Shown: in pieces, positions 28,068 through 38,578 of the stretch
Position numbering within the stretch: the stretch's first letter is position 1
Layout: each line of letters opens with the position of its first letter
The notes under the pieces: model-generated
Seen by the model: the letters and a program-made list of their open reading frames with translations, nothing else
Database searches by the model: none
What the model was told of the DNA's origin: nothing
Program-made: the position numbers and the translations under genes
Assembly (NCBI RefSeq): GCF_900110655.1
Contig: NZ_FOEQ01000001.1
Coordinates: forward strand, 843,152-907,151
Length of the DNA: 64,000 nucleotides
Source: Pseudomonas soli
GTDB taxonomy: Bacteria > Pseudomonadota > Gammaproteobacteria > Pseudomonadales > Pseudomonadaceae
Reading direction: 5' to 3'

Positions 28068-28744
28068 CACGTCGATTCTGGATTACAGGAGCCGGCCACG
28101 GACTCGGCCTGGCCTTGGTGGAAGAGTTGCTCGCACAGGGACACACGGTGACCGCCAGTGGCAAGGATAGCCAGGAACTCCATACCCTGGGCCAAGGTTA
28201 CGGCACACGCTTGTTGCGCCTTTCCGGCCCCTTGCAGGACGCCAGCCATCAGCTTCGAGCCCAATCGGATGCGCTGGATGCATTGATCATCAATGCTGGG
28301 ACCTGCGATTACCTGCCAGACAGTCTGGCGGATAAAGATCTATTCGAGCAGATCGCCAGCAGCAACCTGCAAGCTACTCACCAGTGCCTGGCCGCGGCGC
28401 TGCCCTTGCTGGCCAAAGGCAAGAAGCCTCAGGTCATGGCCATCCTCAGCCGCTATTCGGCCCTGCAACTGTTCGAGCCGAACCAGCCGCTCACTGGCGG
28501 CAACAGCCTGCCGACCTGGTTGAATGAGCAGCGCGCCACCTTGCAAACGCTGGGTATCGATCTGACCGTCGTGGCGCCGCAGTTGCTGAAAAGCCCTGTG
28601 ACCTCGGCACAGGCTGTACCTGAACCCTGGTCGGCGCAAAGTGCTGCGCAAGAGTTGCTGTCGCGCCTGGAGCAGCGCCAACCCCAGCTGGTGCTGGAAG
28701 TGCTCAAGCCCAGCGAACTGTGGCCACTGCCAGAGAACAGCTGA
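28064..28744 (+). CDS. SDR-family protein lacking the usual catalytic Tyr-Lys
   Basis: 226 residues. The N-terminal cofactor motif ITGAGHGLGLALVEEL (residues 7-22) is intact and the strand-4 NAG motif occurs as IINAGTCDY. The expected YxxxK after the catalytic Ser is not seen: where it should lie, the text is SRYSALQLFEPNQPLTGGNS, followed by LPTWLNEQR. The protein may therefore bind NAD(P) without being a normal dehydrogenase. It is translationally coupled to phrB (ATGA overlap) and is the last gene of the light-response operon. Function unknown. Confidence 0.75.
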   Translation: MTRRFWITGAGHGLGLALVEELLAQGHTVTASGKDSQELHTLGQGYGTRLLRLSGPLQDASHQLRAQSDALDALIINAGTCDYLPDSLADKDLFEQIASSNLQATHQCLAAALPLLAKGKKPQVMAILSRYSALQLFEPNQPLTGGNSLPTWLNEQRATLQTLGIDLTVVAPQLLKSPVTSAQAVPEPWSAQSAAQELLSRLEQRQPQLVLEVLKPSELWPLPENS

Positions 28745-28753
28745 CAGCGTGAT

Positions 28754-29551
28754 TCAAGGCACGAAGCGCTGCACGCTGCCGGGCTGGTTCCACAGCAGCG
28801 GCAGCACCTGCTCCAAGCTGCCTGGCTCGCTACTGCTCCAGAACGCCGTCGCCTGCGCCGGTCCGTCGCTGAGGAGTTCACGAGCGCCCAGCAAGCGCTG
28901 CAGTTGTCGCGCCACGGCAGCACCGGTGTCAATGATCGCCACATCCGCCGGCACCATTTCCGCCAGCATGGGCCGCAAAAACGGATAGTGGGTGCAGCCC
29001 AGGATCAGCGTATCGCATCCAGCCGCCAGCAAAGGTTTCACGTAGCCCGACAACAATTGGCGCAACTGCTCGCTGACCAGGTCACCCGCCTCGATGCGCT
29101 CGACCAAACCCGGGCACGGCTGGGTAATCACTTGCACGTCATTGGCGAAGCGATCAAGCAAAGCGGCGAACTTGGCACTCTGCAGGGTGCCGGTGGTTGC
29201 CAGCACACCGACAACGCCGGAACGGGTCGCTGCCGCCGCCGGCTTGACCGCCGGCTCCATCCCCACCAACGGCCAGTCCGGGTACAGCTCACGCAGGTCG
29301 GCCACTGCCGCCACTGTGGCGGTGTTGCATGCCAACACCATGGCTTTGGCGCCTTGCTCGCGGAAGAATTCGGCAATGTGACGCAGGCGCCGACGGATGT
29401 AGTCCGGGGATTTTTCGCCATACGGCACATGGCCGCTGTCGGCGACATACAGCAACGACTCGCTGGGCAGCAGGCGCTGGATTTCGGCTAGTACCGACAA
29501 GCCGCCAACACCGGAGTCCATCACGCCAATAGGCGCCAAACGCTCAGCCAT
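28754..29551 (-). CDS. murI: Glutamate racemase
   Basis: 265 residues. The two catalytic cysteines are Cys75 in VLACNTAT and Cys186 in ILGCTHYP, and the N-terminal [13 protein letters not shown] is the usual substrate loop. It supplies D-glutamate for peptidoglycan. It overlaps the moeB stop by 8 bp and is the last gene of the hemA-prfA-prmC-moeB-murI operon. It is convergent with the light operon, only 9 bp from the SDR stop. Confidence 0.95.
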   Translation of the reverse strand: MAERLAPIGVMDSGVGGLSVLAEIQRLLPSESLLYVADSGHVPYGEKSPDYIRRRLRHIAEFFREQGAKAMVLACNTATVAAVADLRELYPDWPLVGMEPAVKPAAAATRSGVVGVLATTGTLQSAKFAALLDRFANDVQVITQPCPGLVERIEAGDLVSEQLRQLLSGYVKPLLAAGCDTLILGCTHYPFLRPMLAEMVPADVAIIDTGAAVARQLQRLLGARELLSDGPAQATAFWSSSEPGSLEQVLPLLWNQPGSVQRFVP

Positions 29552-30299
29552 GACGGCTGGCGCACACGGCGCAGGCTGGGTCGCGCTTGACCCGCAGCTC
29601 GCGCATGCGCGTACTCAATGCATCAATCAGCAACAGGCGCCCCACCAATGGCTCGCCAAACCCTGCCAGCAACTTCAAGGCCTCCAGCGCCTGCAGGCTG
29701 CCGACCAAACCTACCAAAGGGCCAATCACCCCGGCCTCGCTGCAAGTCAGTTCGGCCTCGCTGCCATGACCATACAGGCAGTGGTAGCAAGGACTGGTGT
29801 CGCGACGGGTGTCGAACACCGACAACTGGCCCTCGAGGCGGATCGCCGCGCCGCTGACCAGCGGTTTGCCAGCGGCGACGCAGGCGGCGTTGACCGCCTC
29901 GCGGGTGCCGAAGTTGTCGGAGCAGTCCAGCACCACGTCCACCGCCGCCACGGCGACGGCCAGCGAATCCTCGTCCAGCGCCTGGCGATGGGTAACCAGG
30001 CTGACTTGCGGGTTGATCGCCTGCAACCTCCTGATCGCCGAATCGACCTTGCTCATGCCGACGCTGTCGCTGTCGTGGATCACCTGTCGCTGCAGGTTGG
30101 TCAAGTCGACGGTGTCGAAGTCGGCCAGATGTAGCTCACCGACACCCGCCGCCGCGAGGTACAGCGCCACCGGCGAGCCTAGCCCGCCCAGGCCGATGAC
30201 CAGGGCCTTGCTGTGTTTCAGACGCAACTGACCGTCGATATCCACCTGCGACAACAAGATCTGCCGGCTGTAGCGCAAAAGCTCCTGGTCGCTCAACAT
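29544..30299 (-). CDS. moeB: Molybdopterin-synthase adenylyltransferase MoeB / HesA-ThiF family
   Basis: 251 residues, a single E1-like domain. The ATP-binding loop is [17 protein letters not shown] (about 38-54), followed by [15 protein letters not shown], and the adenylation Asp lies in [10 protein letters not shown]. Two CxxC pairs (CYHC and CAVC near the C-terminus) form the zinc site. It adenylates the C-terminal Gly-Gly of a ubiquitin-like sulfur carrier: MoaD for molybdopterin, or ThiS if the protein is ThiF-like. It overlaps prmC by 4 bp. Confidence 0.88.
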   Translation of the reverse strand: MLSDQELLRYSRQILLSQVDIDGQLRLKHSKALVIGLGGLGSPVALYLAAAGVGELHLADFDTVDLTNLQRQVIHDSDSVGMSKVDSAIRRLQAINPQVSLVTHRQALDEDSLAVAVAAVDVVLDCSDNFGTREAVNAACVAAGKPLVSGAAIRLEGQLSVFDTRRDTSPCYHCLYGHGSEAELTCSEAGVIGPLVGLVGSLQALEALKLLAGFGEPLVGRLLLIDALSTRMRELRVKRDPACAVCASRHG

Positions 30300-31123
30300 G
30301 GCAGACGTCCCAGGCTGATGCGTTCATGGCCACCCAGGTCGACCCGGCTGACCACCTCGGTGAAGCCGCCGCTCACCAGCAATGCACGTACCGCGGCGGA
30401 TTGATCATACCCATGCTCGAGCAGCAGCCAGCCACCAGGCAATAGGTGCCCTGGCGCCTGGGCCACGATCACGCGCAGATCGTCCAATCCGTCTTCACCG
30501 GCCACCAGTGCGCTACTGGGCTCGAAACGCACGTCACCGGCCACCAGATGCGGATCGGCGGCGCGGATATAGGGCGGGTTGCTGAGGATCAGGTCAAAGC
30601 GCTCACCGGCGAGGGCGTCGAACCAGTGGCTGACAAGCACCTGGACATTGCCCAGACCCAGGCGCTGGCGGTTGCGCTCGGCCAGGGCCACGGCCTCGTC
30701 GATACGGTCCACCGCCATCACCTGCCAACCAGGACACTCGCTGGCCAGGGCCAGGGCGATGGCCCCAGTACCGGTGCCCAGGTCGAGCACCCGGGCGGGC
30801 TTGGGCGAAACCAGCTCCAGGGCGGTCTCCACCAGCAGCTCGGTGTCCGGACGCGGGATCAGCGTGTGCGGTGCCACTTCCAGGTCCAACTTCCAGAACC
30901 CCTGCTGGCCGAGGATATAGGCCACCGGTTCACCGGCGCGACGGCGCTCGAGGTAGCCGGCGAAGGCGGCTGCCGCCTCGCTGCTGACGATGCGCTCGGG
31001 CCAGGTGTGCAGGTAGCTGCGCGACTTGCCCAGGGCCGCAGCCAGGAGCAACTCGGCGTCCAGCCGTTCGGTCGGTGAGTCCGGCAACTGTGCGTTGCGC
31101 AACAAGCTGGCGATGATGGTCAT
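30296..31123 (-). CDS. prmC: Peptide chain release factor N5-glutamine methyltransferase
   Basis: About 275 residues. SAM-binding motif VLDLGTGTGAIALALA (about 115-130) and the catalytic NPPY within ILSNPPYIR (about 186-194). PrmC methylates the glutamine of the GGQ motif of release factors; its substrate gene prfA is directly upstream in the same operon (1-bp gap). The exact last base depends on the stop codon that overlaps the moeB start. Confidence 0.94.
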
Positions 31124-31124
31124 T

Positions 31125-32203
<1,079 letters not shown>

Positions 32204-32207
<4 letters not shown>

Positions 32208-33481
32208 TGCGGGGATTTGTCCGTCGAGCCCTCGTCGAGGGCGAAGAGTTCCTGGGCCATGGCCAGCGCATCGAGGCGGCCTTCGGCGGAGAGCTTTTTC
32301 AGTTGTACGCTGGGTGCATGCAATAGCTTGTTGGTCAGACCCCGGGCCAGTTGCATGAGCACGTCCTCGGGGTTGCCGCCGTTGGCCAGCAGGCGCTGGG
32401 CCTTTTGCAGTTCCTCGTCGCGTAGGCGCTCGCTCTGTTGGCGATAGGCCTTGAGCACGTCCACCGCCGCCAGCTCACGCAGGCGCACCATGAAATCATC
32501 CGCGCCGGCCGAGACCAGCTCCTCGGCGGCCTGGGCGGCGCCCTGACGACTTTTGAGGTTTTCCGCGACCACTTCATGCAGGTCATCGACGGTATAGAGG
32601 TAGACGTCGTCCAGCTCGCCGACCTGCGGCTCGATGTCTCGCGGCACGGCGATGTCGACCATGAAGATCGGCTTGTGCCGGCGCTGTTTCAGCGCACTCT
32701 CCACCGCGCCCTTGCCCAGGATCGGCAATTGGCTGGCGGTGGAACTGATGACGATGTCGCTATTGGCCAGCTCCTGCGGGATGTCCGCCAGCAGCACCGC
32801 ATGGGCACCGAACTGCTCGGCGAGGATACTGGCGCGCTCCAGGGTACGGTTGGCCACGACGATACGGCGCACGCCCTGCTCGTGCAGATGGCGGGCGACC
32901 AGGGTGATGGTCTCGCCGGCGCCAATCAGCAGCGCCTGGCTGCGGCCCAGGTCGGAGAAGATCTGTTTGGCCAGGCTCACTGCGGCAAACGCCACCGACA
33001 CCGGGTTCTCGCCGATGGCGGTATCGGTGCGCACCTGCTTGGCGGCGCTGAAGGTGGCCTGGAACAGGCGCCCAAGCAACGGGCCGACGGTGCCGGCCTC
33101 GCGCGCCACGGCGTAGGCCGACTTCATCTGGCCGAGGATCTGCGGCTCACCGAGCACCAGCGAATCGAGGCCGGAGGCCACGCGCATCATATGCCGGACC
33201 GCGTCGTGCTCCTCGTGGACATAGGCACTGGCGCGCAGCTCGTCGAGGCTCAGCTGGTGATAGTCGGCCAGCCATTGCAGCACGGCATCGGCGGCAAGGT
33301 GGTCCTGTTCTATATAGAGTTCGCTACGGTTGCAGGTCGACAGGATCGCCGCTTCGCGGCTGGCGGTCAGTCGGCACAGCTGCTGCAGGGCATCGACCAG
33401 CTGCTCGGGCGTAAACGCCACGCGCTCGCGTACGTCTACCGAGGCAGTCTTATGGTTGATACCAAGGGCAAGAAAGGCCAT
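32204..33481 (-). CDS. hemA: Glutamyl-tRNA reductase
   Basis: 425 residues. The catalytic Cys50 lies in [10 protein letters not shown], and the NADPH-binding domain contains [16 protein letters not shown] (about 183-198). It reduces Glu-tRNA to glutamate-1-semialdehyde, the first committed step of tetrapyrrole synthesis; hemH, the last step of heme synthesis, lies 10 kb away. It is the first gene of the murI-containing operon, so heme, release-factor and cell-wall precursor genes share a transcript. Its promoter lies in the repeat-rich gap to 34170. Confidence 0.96.
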
Positions 33482-33603
33482 GCAAGATCGCTGGTTGGGA
33501 CGTGAAGCCGATAATTGTCCTACTTCGCAGGTTTTAGAACAACCACCGTTCGCTATTGTGCTAATGCGGCCAGGCTATCGGCTGTCCTGCCACCTCTATC
33601 TGC

Positions 33604-33661
33604 CTTTGGCTTTGGCTTTGGCTTTGGCTTTGGCTTTGGCTTTGGCTTTGGCTTTGGCTTT
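33604..33661. repeat. Hexanucleotide tandem repeat (CTTTGG)n
   Basis: About 9.7 uninterrupted copies of the 6-bp unit CTTTGG in the divergent gap between hemA and the TPR-lolB-ispE operon. Perfect copies suggest recent slippage, so the copy number is probably variable between strains. Confidence 0.95.
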
Positions 33662-33669
33662 TTAGAGCG

Positions 33670-34020
33670 TGTGTATTGAAAGCTGTATGCGCATTCATTC
33701 GCTGCGGCGACTCACAGTCACCTTTCCACCCTTACGGCGGGTTACTTTGGACGGCCAGTAACCAAAGCCGCCCGGCTCCATTCATCCGGCCCCTACGCTT
33801 CGCTCCGGGGTCCCCTCACTCCGGCCTTGCTCCCGGGAGGACCGCGCTGAACGCCCCATCCTGGGGCGCAGCGCTTGACGGGCATCCATGCCCGTCACCT
33901 CCCTCCGCAAGACCTGCGTTCGGCCTCCTGAAGTCGCAATTGGCATTGCCTAAACTACCGCGCGCTTAGAAGCAAAAGCAAAAACAAGGGCAAGGGGCAA
34001 GGGGCAAGGGGCAAGGGCAG
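33670..34020. repeat. Repeat-like noncoding element with purine-rich tandem repeat at its right end
   Basis: The GC-rich core (about 33700-33950) contains several small inverted repeats (for example GTTACTTTGG/CCAGTAAC, GACGGGCATCCATGCCCGTC, GCCCCATCCTGGGGC). Its text is of a kind I have seen as intergenic repeats in Pseudomonas genomes. The right edge (about 33985-34019) is a degenerate tandem repeat of GGGGCAA. With the CTTTGG array on the left, the core is bracketed by simple repeats of opposite strand bias. The core also contains an open frame of 97 codons (33676-33969), which I judge non-coding. Confidence 0.55.
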
Positions 34021-34170
34021 GATGCCGTGGAGTGGTTGCGAACCACCGCTCCGGCTCATTGTCCCTATACTCCGAAGCACCGCTTCACACCACGACCTTC
34101 GCAGGTGGGTTTGCCATCGCGCTTGTGTCATCATGCTCCGACCGCCGGTTTAGCCTCTTTATAAGCCTCT

Positions 34171-35892
34171 ATGAACAAATCCTACGCATTGCTGCTTGCC
34201 CTCGCCCTGCTTCAAGGCTGCCAGAGCCTGGCCCCGAAGACGGACGTCCAGACGCCCGCCGCCGACGCCGGCAAGAGCGCGGAAAAGCCCGTGGTGTACG
34301 GATCGTTCAAGCAGGACACCCTGTACAGCCTGCTGGTGGCGGAGCTGGCCGGCCAGCGCAACCGCTTCGACATCGCCCTGGCCAACTACGTCGACCAGGC
34401 CGAGAAGACCCAGGACCCGGCCGTCTCCGAACGCGCCTATCGTATCGCCGAGTACCTGGGCGCCGACGAACCGGCCCTGGACACCGCGCTGATCTGGGCC
34501 CGCAACGACCCGCAGAATCTCGACGCCCAGCGCGCCGCCGCCATCCAGCTAGCCCGTGCCGGACGCTACGACGACTCCATGACCTATATGGAAAAGGTGC
34601 TGCAAGGCCAGGGCGACACCCACTTCGACTTCCTCGCCCTGTCGGCCGCCGAAACCGACCAGCACACCCGCGACGGTTTGATGCAAAGCTTCGACCGCCT
34701 GTTGGTGAAATACCCCGACAACGGTCAGCTGGTATTCGGCAAGGCCCTGCTTCTCAACCAAGACGACAAGCCACAACAGGCCCTCGACCTGCTCGAGACC
34801 CACCCACCGCAGAATGGCGAGATTGCACCGATGTTGCTGCGCGCCCGCCTGTTGCAAGCCCTGGACCGCGGCCCCGAGGCCCTGCCACTGCTGCGTAGGG
34901 CGATTCGCGACAACCCTGAAGACAAGCGTCTGCGCCTGACCTACGCGCGCACCTTGGTCGAGCAGGACCGCATCAACGACGCCAAGGCCGAATTCGAGAG
35001 CCTGCTGCAGCAGTATCCGGAAGATGATGAGATCCGCTACTCGCTTGCCCTGGTATGCCTGGAAACCAAGCACTGGGACGAAGCCGAAGGCTACCTGCAG
35101 GAGCTTGTCGAACGGGACGCCAATGTCGACGCCGCCCACCTCAACCTCGGCCGCATCCGCGAAGAACGCAGCCAACCCGCCGCCGCCCTGCGCGAGTACG
35201 CCCTGGTCGGGCCCGGCCCAGACTACCTGCCGGCGCAACTGCGACAGGCCGATATCCTCATTGCCAACGGACGTAGCGCCGAAGCCTCGAAGCTGCTCGG
35301 CGAAGCCCGTGAGGCACAGCCGGACTACGCTATCCAACTGTACCTGATCGAAGCAGAAAGCCTGGGTAACAACGGCAAGGAGGCCCAGGCATCTCAAGTG
35401 CTGGAGCAGGCGATCAAACGTTACCCGGATGACCTCAACCTGCTCTATACCCGCGCCATGCTCGCAGAGAAGCGCAACGACCTGGCACAGATGGAAAAAG
35501 ACCTGCGCACCATCATCGCCCGCGAGCCGGAAAACGCCATGGCCCTCAACGCCCTGGGCTACACCCTGGCCGACCGCACCACCCGCTACGGCGAAGCCAA
35601 GGCGCTGATAGACAAAGCCCACCAGCTCACCCCGGACGACCCGGCCGTGCTCGACAGCCTGGGCTGGATCGCCTATCGCACGGGCAACCTCGAGGAAGCC
35701 GAGCGCCAGCTGCGCCTGGCCTTCGAACGCTTCCCCGATCATGAAGTCGCCGCCCACCTGGGCGAAGTCCTCTGGGCCAACGGCAAGCGCCGCGAAGCCC
35801 GCCAAGTCTGGGCCAAGGGCTTCGAAGCCCAGGCCGACAGCCCCATCCTGCGCAAGACCCTGTTGCGCCTGACCGGATCCGAGAGCCTGTAA
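34171..35892 (+). CDS. TPR-repeat lipoprotein
   Basis: 573 residues. Lipoprotein signal MNKSYALLLALALLQGC (lipobox LQGC, Cys17) followed by repeated helix pairs with TPR spacing, the clearest being AMALNALGYTLADRTTRYGEAKALIDKA and VLDSLGWIAYRTGNLEEAERQLR towards the C-terminus. It corresponds by synteny to PA4667 of P. aeruginosa, located before lolB. It probably acts at the outer membrane as a scaffold for envelope biogenesis; partners are unknown. The lolB gene starts 3 bp after its stop. Confidence 0.85.
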   Translation: MNKSYALLLALALLQGCQSLAPKTDVQTPAADAGKSAEKPVVYGSFKQDTLYSLLVAELAGQRNRFDIALANYVDQAEKTQDPAVSERAYRIAEYLGADEPALDTALIWARNDPQNLDAQRAAAIQLARAGRYDDSMTYMEKVLQGQGDTHFDFLALSAAETDQHTRDGLMQSFDRLLVKYPDNGQLVFGKALLLNQDDKPQQALDLLETHPPQNGEIAPMLLRARLLQALDRGPEALPLLRRAIRDNPEDKRLRLTYARTLVEQDRINDAKAEFESLLQQYPEDDEIRYSLALVCLETKHWDEAEGYLQELVERDANVDAAHLNLGRIREERSQPAAALREYALVGPGPDYLPAQLRQADILIANGRSAEASKLLGEAREAQPDYAIQLYLIEAESLGNNGKEAQASQVLEQAIKRYPDDLNLLYTRAMLAEKRNDLAQMEKDLRTIIAREPENAMALNALGYTLADRTTRYGEAKALIDKAHQLTPDDPAVLDSLGWIAYRTGNLEEAERQLRLAFERFPDHEVAAHLGEVLWANGKRREARQVWAKGFEAQADSPILRKTLLRLTGSESL

Positions 35893-35895
35893 ACC

Positions 35896-36513
35896 ATGCT
35901 TCTGCGTCATTGCATCACCTTCACCCTCATCGCCCTGCTCGCCGGCTGCGCTGGCTTCGGCAGCAAGGAAGCCGTACAGGGCCAGGGCAACCCGCAGCTG
36001 TGGCGCGAGCACAAGCAGCAGCTGGGCAGCCTCGACGGCTGGCAGATCAACGGCAAGGTCGGCATCCGCGCCCCGCGTGATTCGGGCAGCGGCACGCTGT
36101 TCTGGCTGCAACGCCAGGACTACTACGACATCCGCCTGGCCGGTCCCCTGGGCCGCGGCGCGGCACGCCTGACCGGGCGCCCCGGCGGCGTGGTGCTGGA
36201 AGTCGCCAACCAGGGCCGCTACGAGGCGGCCAACCCCGAGGCCCTGCTGGAAGAGCAACTGGGCTGGCGCCTGCCTGTGTCGCACCTGGTCTGGTGGGTG
36301 CGCGGCCTGCCCGCCCCGGACAGCAAGAGCCAGCTGACCCTCGACGGCGACAGCCGCCTGGCCAGCCTCGCCCAGGACGGCTGGAAGGTTGAATACCTGA
36401 GCTATGTGGAGCAGAACGGCTACTGGCTGCCCGAGCGCCTGAAGCTGCACGGCGAGAACATCGACGTAACCCTGGTGGTCAAGGACTGGCAGCCACGCCA
36501 GCTGGGGCACTGA
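35896..36513 (+). CDS. lolB: Outer-membrane lipoprotein insertion protein LolB
   Basis: 205 residues. Lipoprotein signal with lipobox LAGC ([18 protein letters not shown]), then the LolB text [22 protein letters not shown] and the loop region [14 protein letters not shown]. LolB receives lipoproteins from LolA and inserts them in the inner leaflet of the outer membrane. It is encoded between a TPR lipoprotein and ispE with gaps of 3-4 bp, one operon. Confidence 0.93.
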   Translation: MLLRHCITFTLIALLAGCAGFGSKEAVQGQGNPQLWREHKQQLGSLDGWQINGKVGIRAPRDSGSGTLFWLQRQDYYDIRLAGPLGRGAARLTGRPGGVVLEVANQGRYEAANPEALLEEQLGWRLPVSHLVWWVRGLPAPDSKSQLTLDGDSRLASLAQDGWKVEYLSYVEQNGYWLPERLKLHGENIDVTLVVKDWQPRQLGH

Positions 36514-36517
36514 TTCG

Positions 36518-37378
36518 ATGCAAAAGCTGACACTGCCTGCGCCGGCCAAGCTCAACCTGTGGCTGCACATCACCGGGCGCCGCGCCGATGGTTATCACGA
36601 GCTGGAAACCGTGTTCCAGTTTCTCGAGCATGGCGACGAACTGAGCTTCGCCCTGCGCGAAGATGGCCAGATCTGCCTGCGCACGGAAATTGACGGCGTG
36701 CCCCACGACAGCAACCTGATCGTTCGCGCGGCGCGGATGCTGCAGACCCAGTCCGGTACCCAGCTCGGCGCCGACATCTGGCTAAACAAGGTACTGCCCA
36801 TGGGAGGCGGTATCGGAGGCGGCAGCTCTGACGCGGCGACCACCCTGCTGGCACTTGCGCACTTGTGGCAACTGGACTGGGACGAAGACCGCCTGGCGAC
36901 CCTGGGCCTTTCGCTCGGCGCCGATGTGCCGGTGTTCGTCCGTGGCCATGCTGCCTTTGCCCAGGGTGTCGGCGAGCAACTTACCCCGGTCGACCCCGCC
37001 GAACCCTGGTATGTCGTACTGGTACCGCAAGTGTCTGTCAGCACAGCGGAAATTTTTTCGCATCCAGAGTTGACACGTGATTCCCTCCCCCTTAAGATGC
37101 GCCCCGTTCCCGAGGGAAACAGTCGAAATGACTGCCAACCGGTGGTAGAGCAAGGTTACCCTGAAGTTCGCAATGCGTTGATTTCACTGGGTAAATTTAC
37201 CGAAGCTCGAATGACCGGCACTGGAAGCTGTGTGTTTGGGGCCTTCCCAAGCAAAGCCGAAGCTGATAAAGTTCTGGCCCTTCTTTCAGAGACCCAAACA
37301 GGGTTTGTGGCGAAAGGAAGCAATGTTTCGATGTTGCATCGCAAGCTGCAAAGTCTGATCAAGAAGTCGAGTTCATAA
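36518..37378 (+). CDS. ispE: 4-diphosphocytidyl-2-C-methyl-D-erythritol kinase
   Basis: 286 residues, GHMP kinase family: N-terminal [25 protein letters not shown] loop [17 protein letters not shown] (about 90-106), and C-terminal [12 protein letters not shown]. It phosphorylates CDP-methylerythritol in the MEP isoprenoid pathway. The last third (from about 37040) is clearly poorer in G+C than the rest of the gene. This part contains a consensus sigma-70 promoter (TTGACA at 37070, TAAGAT at 37093), which probably explains the composition change, as promoter bases are kept within codons. Confidence 0.94.
   Translation: MQKLTLPAPAKLNLWLHITGRRADGYHELETVFQFLEHGDELSFALREDGQICLRTEIDGVPHDSNLIVRAARMLQTQSGTQLGADIWLNKVLPMGGGIGGGSSDAATTLLALAHLWQLDWDEDRLATLGLSLGADVPVFVRGHAAFAQGVGEQLTPVDPAEPWYVVLVPQVSVSTAEIFSHPELTRDSLPLKMRPVPEGNSRNDCQPVVEQGYPEVRNALISLGKFTEARMTGTGSCVFGAFPSKAEADKVLALLSETQTGFVAKGSNVSMLHRKLQSLIKKSSS
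37070..37098 (+). promoter_or_regulatory. Consensus sigma-70 promoter inside ispE, for tRNA-Gln and prs
   Basis: -35 TTGACA (37070-37075), 17-bp spacer, -10 TAAGAT (37093-37098). An A/T-rich block (AATTTTTT, near 37052) lies upstream, as an UP element would. The bases after the -10 are GC-rich (GCGCCCCG), the discriminator type of stable-RNA promoters under stringent control. Transcription would start near 37105, about 295 nt before tRNA-Gln. Confidence 0.8.
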
Positions 37379-37398
37379 GAATTCGCAGCAACAGATAC

Positions 37399-37473
37399 AG
37401 GGGCGTCGCCAAGCGGTAAGGCAGCAGGTTTTGATCCTGCCATGCGTTGGTTCGAATCCAGCCGCCCCTGCCA
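37399..37473 (+). tRNA. tRNA-Gln (anticodon TTG)
   Basis: 75 nt including the encoded CCA. The acceptor stem is AGGGGCG/CGCCCCT with discriminator G. The anticodon arm GCAGG-TTTTGAT-CCTGC gives anticodon TTG, and the T-arm has GGTTCGAATCC. It lies between ispE and prs on the same strand and is probably transcribed from the promoter inside ispE, then processed from a longer RNA that includes prs. Confidence 0.96.
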
Positions 37474-37518
37474 TTTCTTATACTCATCCAGGTTACCCTC
37501 AGCCTTCAGGTACTGCGC

Positions 37519-38460
37519 GTGTCCAAGATGATGGTCTTCACGGGGAATGCTAACCCCGATCTGGCTCGGCGTGTCGTACGTCAGCTGCATATTCCACTGG
37601 GTGATGTTTCTGTCGGTAAGTTCTCCGACGGCGAAATCAGTGCTGAAATCAACGAAAATGTCCGCGGTAAAGACGTCTTCATCATTCAGCCCACCTGTGC
37701 CCCAACCAACGACAATCTGATGGAACTGGTAGTGATGGCCGACGCCTTCCGCCGCTCCTCAGCGTCGCGAATCACCGCCGTGATTCCTTACTTCGGATAC
37801 GCCCGCCAGGACCGCCGTCCGCGTTCGGCACGTGTAGCCATCAGCGCCAAAGTCGTCGCTGACATGCTCACTGTCGTAGGTATCGACCGTGTACTCACCG
37901 TCGACCTGCACGCTGACCAAATCCAGGGTTTCTTCGATATCCCCGTCGACAACATCTACGGCTCGCCCGTACTGGTCGACGACATCGAAGACCAGCGTTT
38001 CGAGAACCTGATGATCGTTTCCCCAGACATCGGTGGCGTGGTGCGTGCTCGCGCCGTCGCCAAGTCCCTGGGCGTCGATCTCGGGATCATCGACAAGCGC
38101 CGCGAAAAGGCTAACCACTCCGAGGTTATGCACATCATCGGCGACGTCGAAGGACGCACCTGCATCCTGGTAGACGACATGGTCGACACCGCTGGCACCC
38201 TGTGCCACGCGGCCAAGGCCCTGAAAGAACACGGTGCTGCCAAGGTTTACGCCTACTGCACGCACCCTGTCCTGTCGGGCCGCGCGATCGAGAACATCGA
38301 GAAGTCGGTACTGGACGAGCTGGTGGTGACCAACACCGTTCCGCTGTCCGCCGCGGCTCAAGCCTGTGACCGTATCCGCCAGCTGGATATCGCACCGGTT
38401 GTCGCTGAAGCGGTACGCCGCATCAGCAACGAAGAATCGATCAGCGCGATGTTCCGCTAA
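37519..38460 (+). CDS. prs: Ribose-phosphate pyrophosphokinase
   Basis: 313 residues from the GTG at 37519 ([17 protein letters not shown]); CAGG at 37507-37510 is the likely ribosome site. Internal ATGs at codons 4 and 5 are alternative starts. Motifs: [10 protein letters not shown], the flexible loop YARQDRR, and the PRPP loop [14 protein letters not shown] (about 214-227). It makes PRPP from ribose-5-phosphate and ATP, the co-substrate used by hpt and upp in this window. It lies 46 bp behind tRNA-Gln and has a strong terminator. Confidence 0.95.
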   Translation: MSKMMVFTGNANPDLARRVVRQLHIPLGDVSVGKFSDGEISAEINENVRGKDVFIIQPTCAPTNDNLMELVVMADAFRRSSASRITAVIPYFGYARQDRRPRSARVAISAKVVADMLTVVGIDRVLTVDLHADQIQGFFDIPVDNIYGSPVLVDDIEDQRFENLMIVSPDIGGVVRARAVAKSLGVDLGIIDKRREKANHSEVMHIIGDVEGRTCILVDDMVDTAGTLCHAAKALKEHGAAKVYAYCTHPVLSGRAIENIEKSVLDELVVTNTVPLSAAAQACDRIRQLDIAPVVAEAVRRISNEESISAMFR

Positions 38461-38483
38461 GCGGAACACGTGTTGATATGAAG

Positions 38484-38521
38484 CGCCCCGCCCCAGCTTT
38501 CGTTGGGGCGGGGCTTTTTTG
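38484..38521 (+). terminator. Intrinsic terminator of prs
   Basis: GCCCCGCCCCAGC/G-TTGGGGCGGGGC hairpin followed by TTTTTT, 24 bp after the prs stop. Confidence 0.93.
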
Positions 38522-38578
38522 CCATCCCCGTTGGCGCTGGTCGCAAACGCCCTCGGGGGGCTATTTTGGAGAAGCAAA

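Noticed and set aside
33604-33661. CTTTGG array considered as a CRISPR remnant
   Set aside because: There are no spacers; it is a simple 6-bp tandem repeat. No CRISPR array or cas gene is present in the window.
33676-33969. 97-codon open frame in the hemA/TPR gap
   Set aside because: It lies inside a stem-rich repeat-like element, has Pro/Arg/Ser-rich low-complexity text and no ribosome site; more likely noncoding.
34549-36573. 674-codon open frame antisense to the TPR lipoprotein and lolB
   Set aside because: It spans two well-supported genes on the other strand; no domain is recognisable in it.
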